In this document: positions 63,356-64,000 of the stretch, piece after piece
Layout of the letters: each line of letters starts with the position of its first letter
How positions within the stretch are numbered: position 1 is the stretch's first letter
Assembly: GCA_012960505.1 (NCBI GenBank)
Contig: DUBC01000022.1
Location: forward strand, 278 to 64,277
DNA length: 64,000 bases
From: Verrucomicrobiales bacterium
GTDB taxonomy: Bacteria; Verrucomicrobiota; Verrucomicrobiia; Verrucomicrobiales; DEV007
Direction of reading: 5' to 3'
Notes under the pieces: generated by a model
The model's database searches: none
The model's input: only the letters and a program-made list of their open reading frames with translations
Told to the model about the DNA's origin: nothing
Translations under genes and position numbers: made by a program

Positions 63356-64000
63356 CTAGGTATTAGGCTGGGTCGTGTCGATTTCATTTCTCCATGCATC
63401 AATGCCGCCAGATACATTAATTGCATTATTTAAACCTTTAGAATGAAGTATTGATACAGCTTTGGAGCTTCTTATGCCTGATTTGCAAATTACGTATAGA
63501 GGTTCAGATGGGGAGAGTTCAGATGTTCTTTCATCAAGTTCGTCAAGCGGGATCCACTTTGATGGGCTGATCCTGTATTCATTGACTTCATCATCTGTCC
63601 TAACATCGAGAAGACTATAAGCTTTTGATTCGTTAATTATTTTCTCTAATTCCTTTATTTGAATCTGAGGCAACGGGTTTTCATTGTTACAATAATTCTT
63701 AATTTCCACCGGTTCATTGATGGTGGGGTTTTCTCCGCATAGAGGGCATTCGGGATCTTGCCTGATGTTGAAGGATTTAAATCGTGATGATAATGCATCG
63801 TAATGCAATAATTTACCGATCATGGGTTCACCGACTCCAGTCAGAAGCTTAATCGCCTCGGTCGCTTGGAAAGTTCCTATTATACCGGGAAGCACGCCCA
63901 GAACACCACCTTCAATTCAGTCAGGCACTGCGCCCGGTTCTGGAGGATCGGGGAATAGGCAACGGTAGCACGGACCGTCAAGGTGCGGAGCGAAAACAGA
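63356..64000 (-). CDS. moeB: MoeB/ThiF-rhodanese fusion with in-frame TGA at the conserved Cys (candidate selenoprotein), 5' end outside window
   Basis: Read on the minus strand from the window edge, the frame runs SVFAPHLDGPCYRCLFPDPP to AVPD, then TGA (63917-63919), then IEGGVLGVLPGIIGTFQAT and on to a C-terminal rhodanese domain. Zinc-ligand pairs CYRC and CPLC are intact, as is the rhodanese loop CKSGIRS. In MoeB relatives the codon before (I/V)E(G/A)GV is a conserved cysteine, so the TGA stands exactly at that Cys. Coding similarity continues on both sides, which argues against a real stop; the GTG start at 63895 that would give a 179-residue protein is not credible. MoeB adenylates sulfur carriers and the rhodanese domain supplies sulfur. 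Selenocysteine, a Cys-to-stop mutation or a base error remain possible. Confidence 0.82.
63874..63891 (-). promoter_or_regulatory. Candidate bacterial SECIS hairpin in moeB
   Basis: On the minus strand TTCC (63891-63888) pairs with GGAA (63877-63874) around the ten-base loop CGGTATAATA. The loop begins about 30 bases after the TGA and has G at its second position. As I recall, bacterial SECIS elements have a small apical loop with a G in its first two positions, about 16-37 bases after the UGA. The four-base stem is at the weak end, and I did not compute a fold. Confidence 0.38.

Noticed and set aside
63356..63895. A separate 179-aa rhodanese-type gene starting with GTG at 63895
   Set aside because: Clear MoeB sequence continues upstream of that GTG in the same frame, through the TGA to the window edge, so the start is an artefact of stopping at the TGA.
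1..64000. tRNA genes, rRNA genes, insertion sequences, prophage genes, reverse transcriptases, defence islands
   Set aside because: I looked for T-loop motifs, transposase or integrase motifs and phage structural proteins on both strands and recognised none.

Overview
The window looks like chromosomal DNA of a member of the Verrucomicrobiota (PVC superphylum), probably from a marine or other environmental lineage. The evidence is the protein repertoire: a DUF1592/DUF1552 secreted pair, a PVC-type c-type cytochrome with HEAT repeats, a LacI-type regulator with a GntR-type winged helix, ASPIC/UnbV and NIPSNAP proteins, and secreted proteins ending in an FYR-type tail. Housekeeping genes at the right end (hisI, hemW, recR, lipA, clpX, rluD-like) show that this is a chromosome. 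Base composition is patchy: AT-rich at both ends, intermediate at about 5.7-16 kb, and strikingly GC-rich from about 16.04 to 34.70 kb.

Region 1 (1-5.7 kb) is an accessory stretch of small genes, all on the + strand: a YafK-like L,D-transpeptidase, two MORN-like-repeat lipoproteins, an unknown 391-aa protein, a degenerate YARHG protein and a small membrane protein. Between them lie recurring palindromic elements (A and B) and decayed gene ends: a signal-peptide stub, a small gene split by TAG, and C-terminal tails. One element has nested arms with spacing similar to an integron attC site, but no integrase is visible.

Region 2 (5.7-16.04 kb, all - strand) is a polysaccharide-utilisation-like cluster: an SGNH hydrolase fused to a PVC cytochrome, a PL10-like lyase, a CRTAC1-type lipoprotein, a sialidase-like protein, and the C-terminal stub of a sulfatase. 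The stub ends exactly where the GC-rich block begins.

Region 3 (16.04-34.70 kb) is the GC-rich block. A GntR/LacI regulator diverges from a tightly coupled nine-gene operon: MoxR ATPase, DUF58, two von Willebrand A membrane proteins, a giant DUF4175-like coiled-coil membrane protein, a terpene-cyclase-fold secreted protein, a sialate-O-acetylesterase-like protein, a transglutaminase-like protein and a protein with two thioredoxin-like folds that lack CxxC. This is the best candidate for a self-contained envelope system.

Region 4 (34.7-52.7 kb) holds secreted and envelope proteins: a polysaccharide deacetylase, a cadherin-like adhesin, a GDPD with LamG-like flanks, a pentapeptide-repeat protein, a second transglutaminase-like protein, an SHD1/MORN protein, NIPSNAP, the DUF1592/DUF1552 pair and an AsmA-like protein.

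Region 5 (52.7-64 kb) is mainly housekeeping: araD, hisI, hemW, a squalene/phytoene synthase, an RluD-like synthase, a Ser/Thr kinase, clpX with a duplicated C-terminal subdomain, recR, lipA and a flavin reductase. It ends with a MoeB-rhodanese fusion that runs off the window. That last gene carries an in-frame TGA at the position of the conserved MoeB cysteine, followed by a hairpin resembling a bacterial SECIS, so it is a candidate selenoprotein. This is the most striking single observation in the window.
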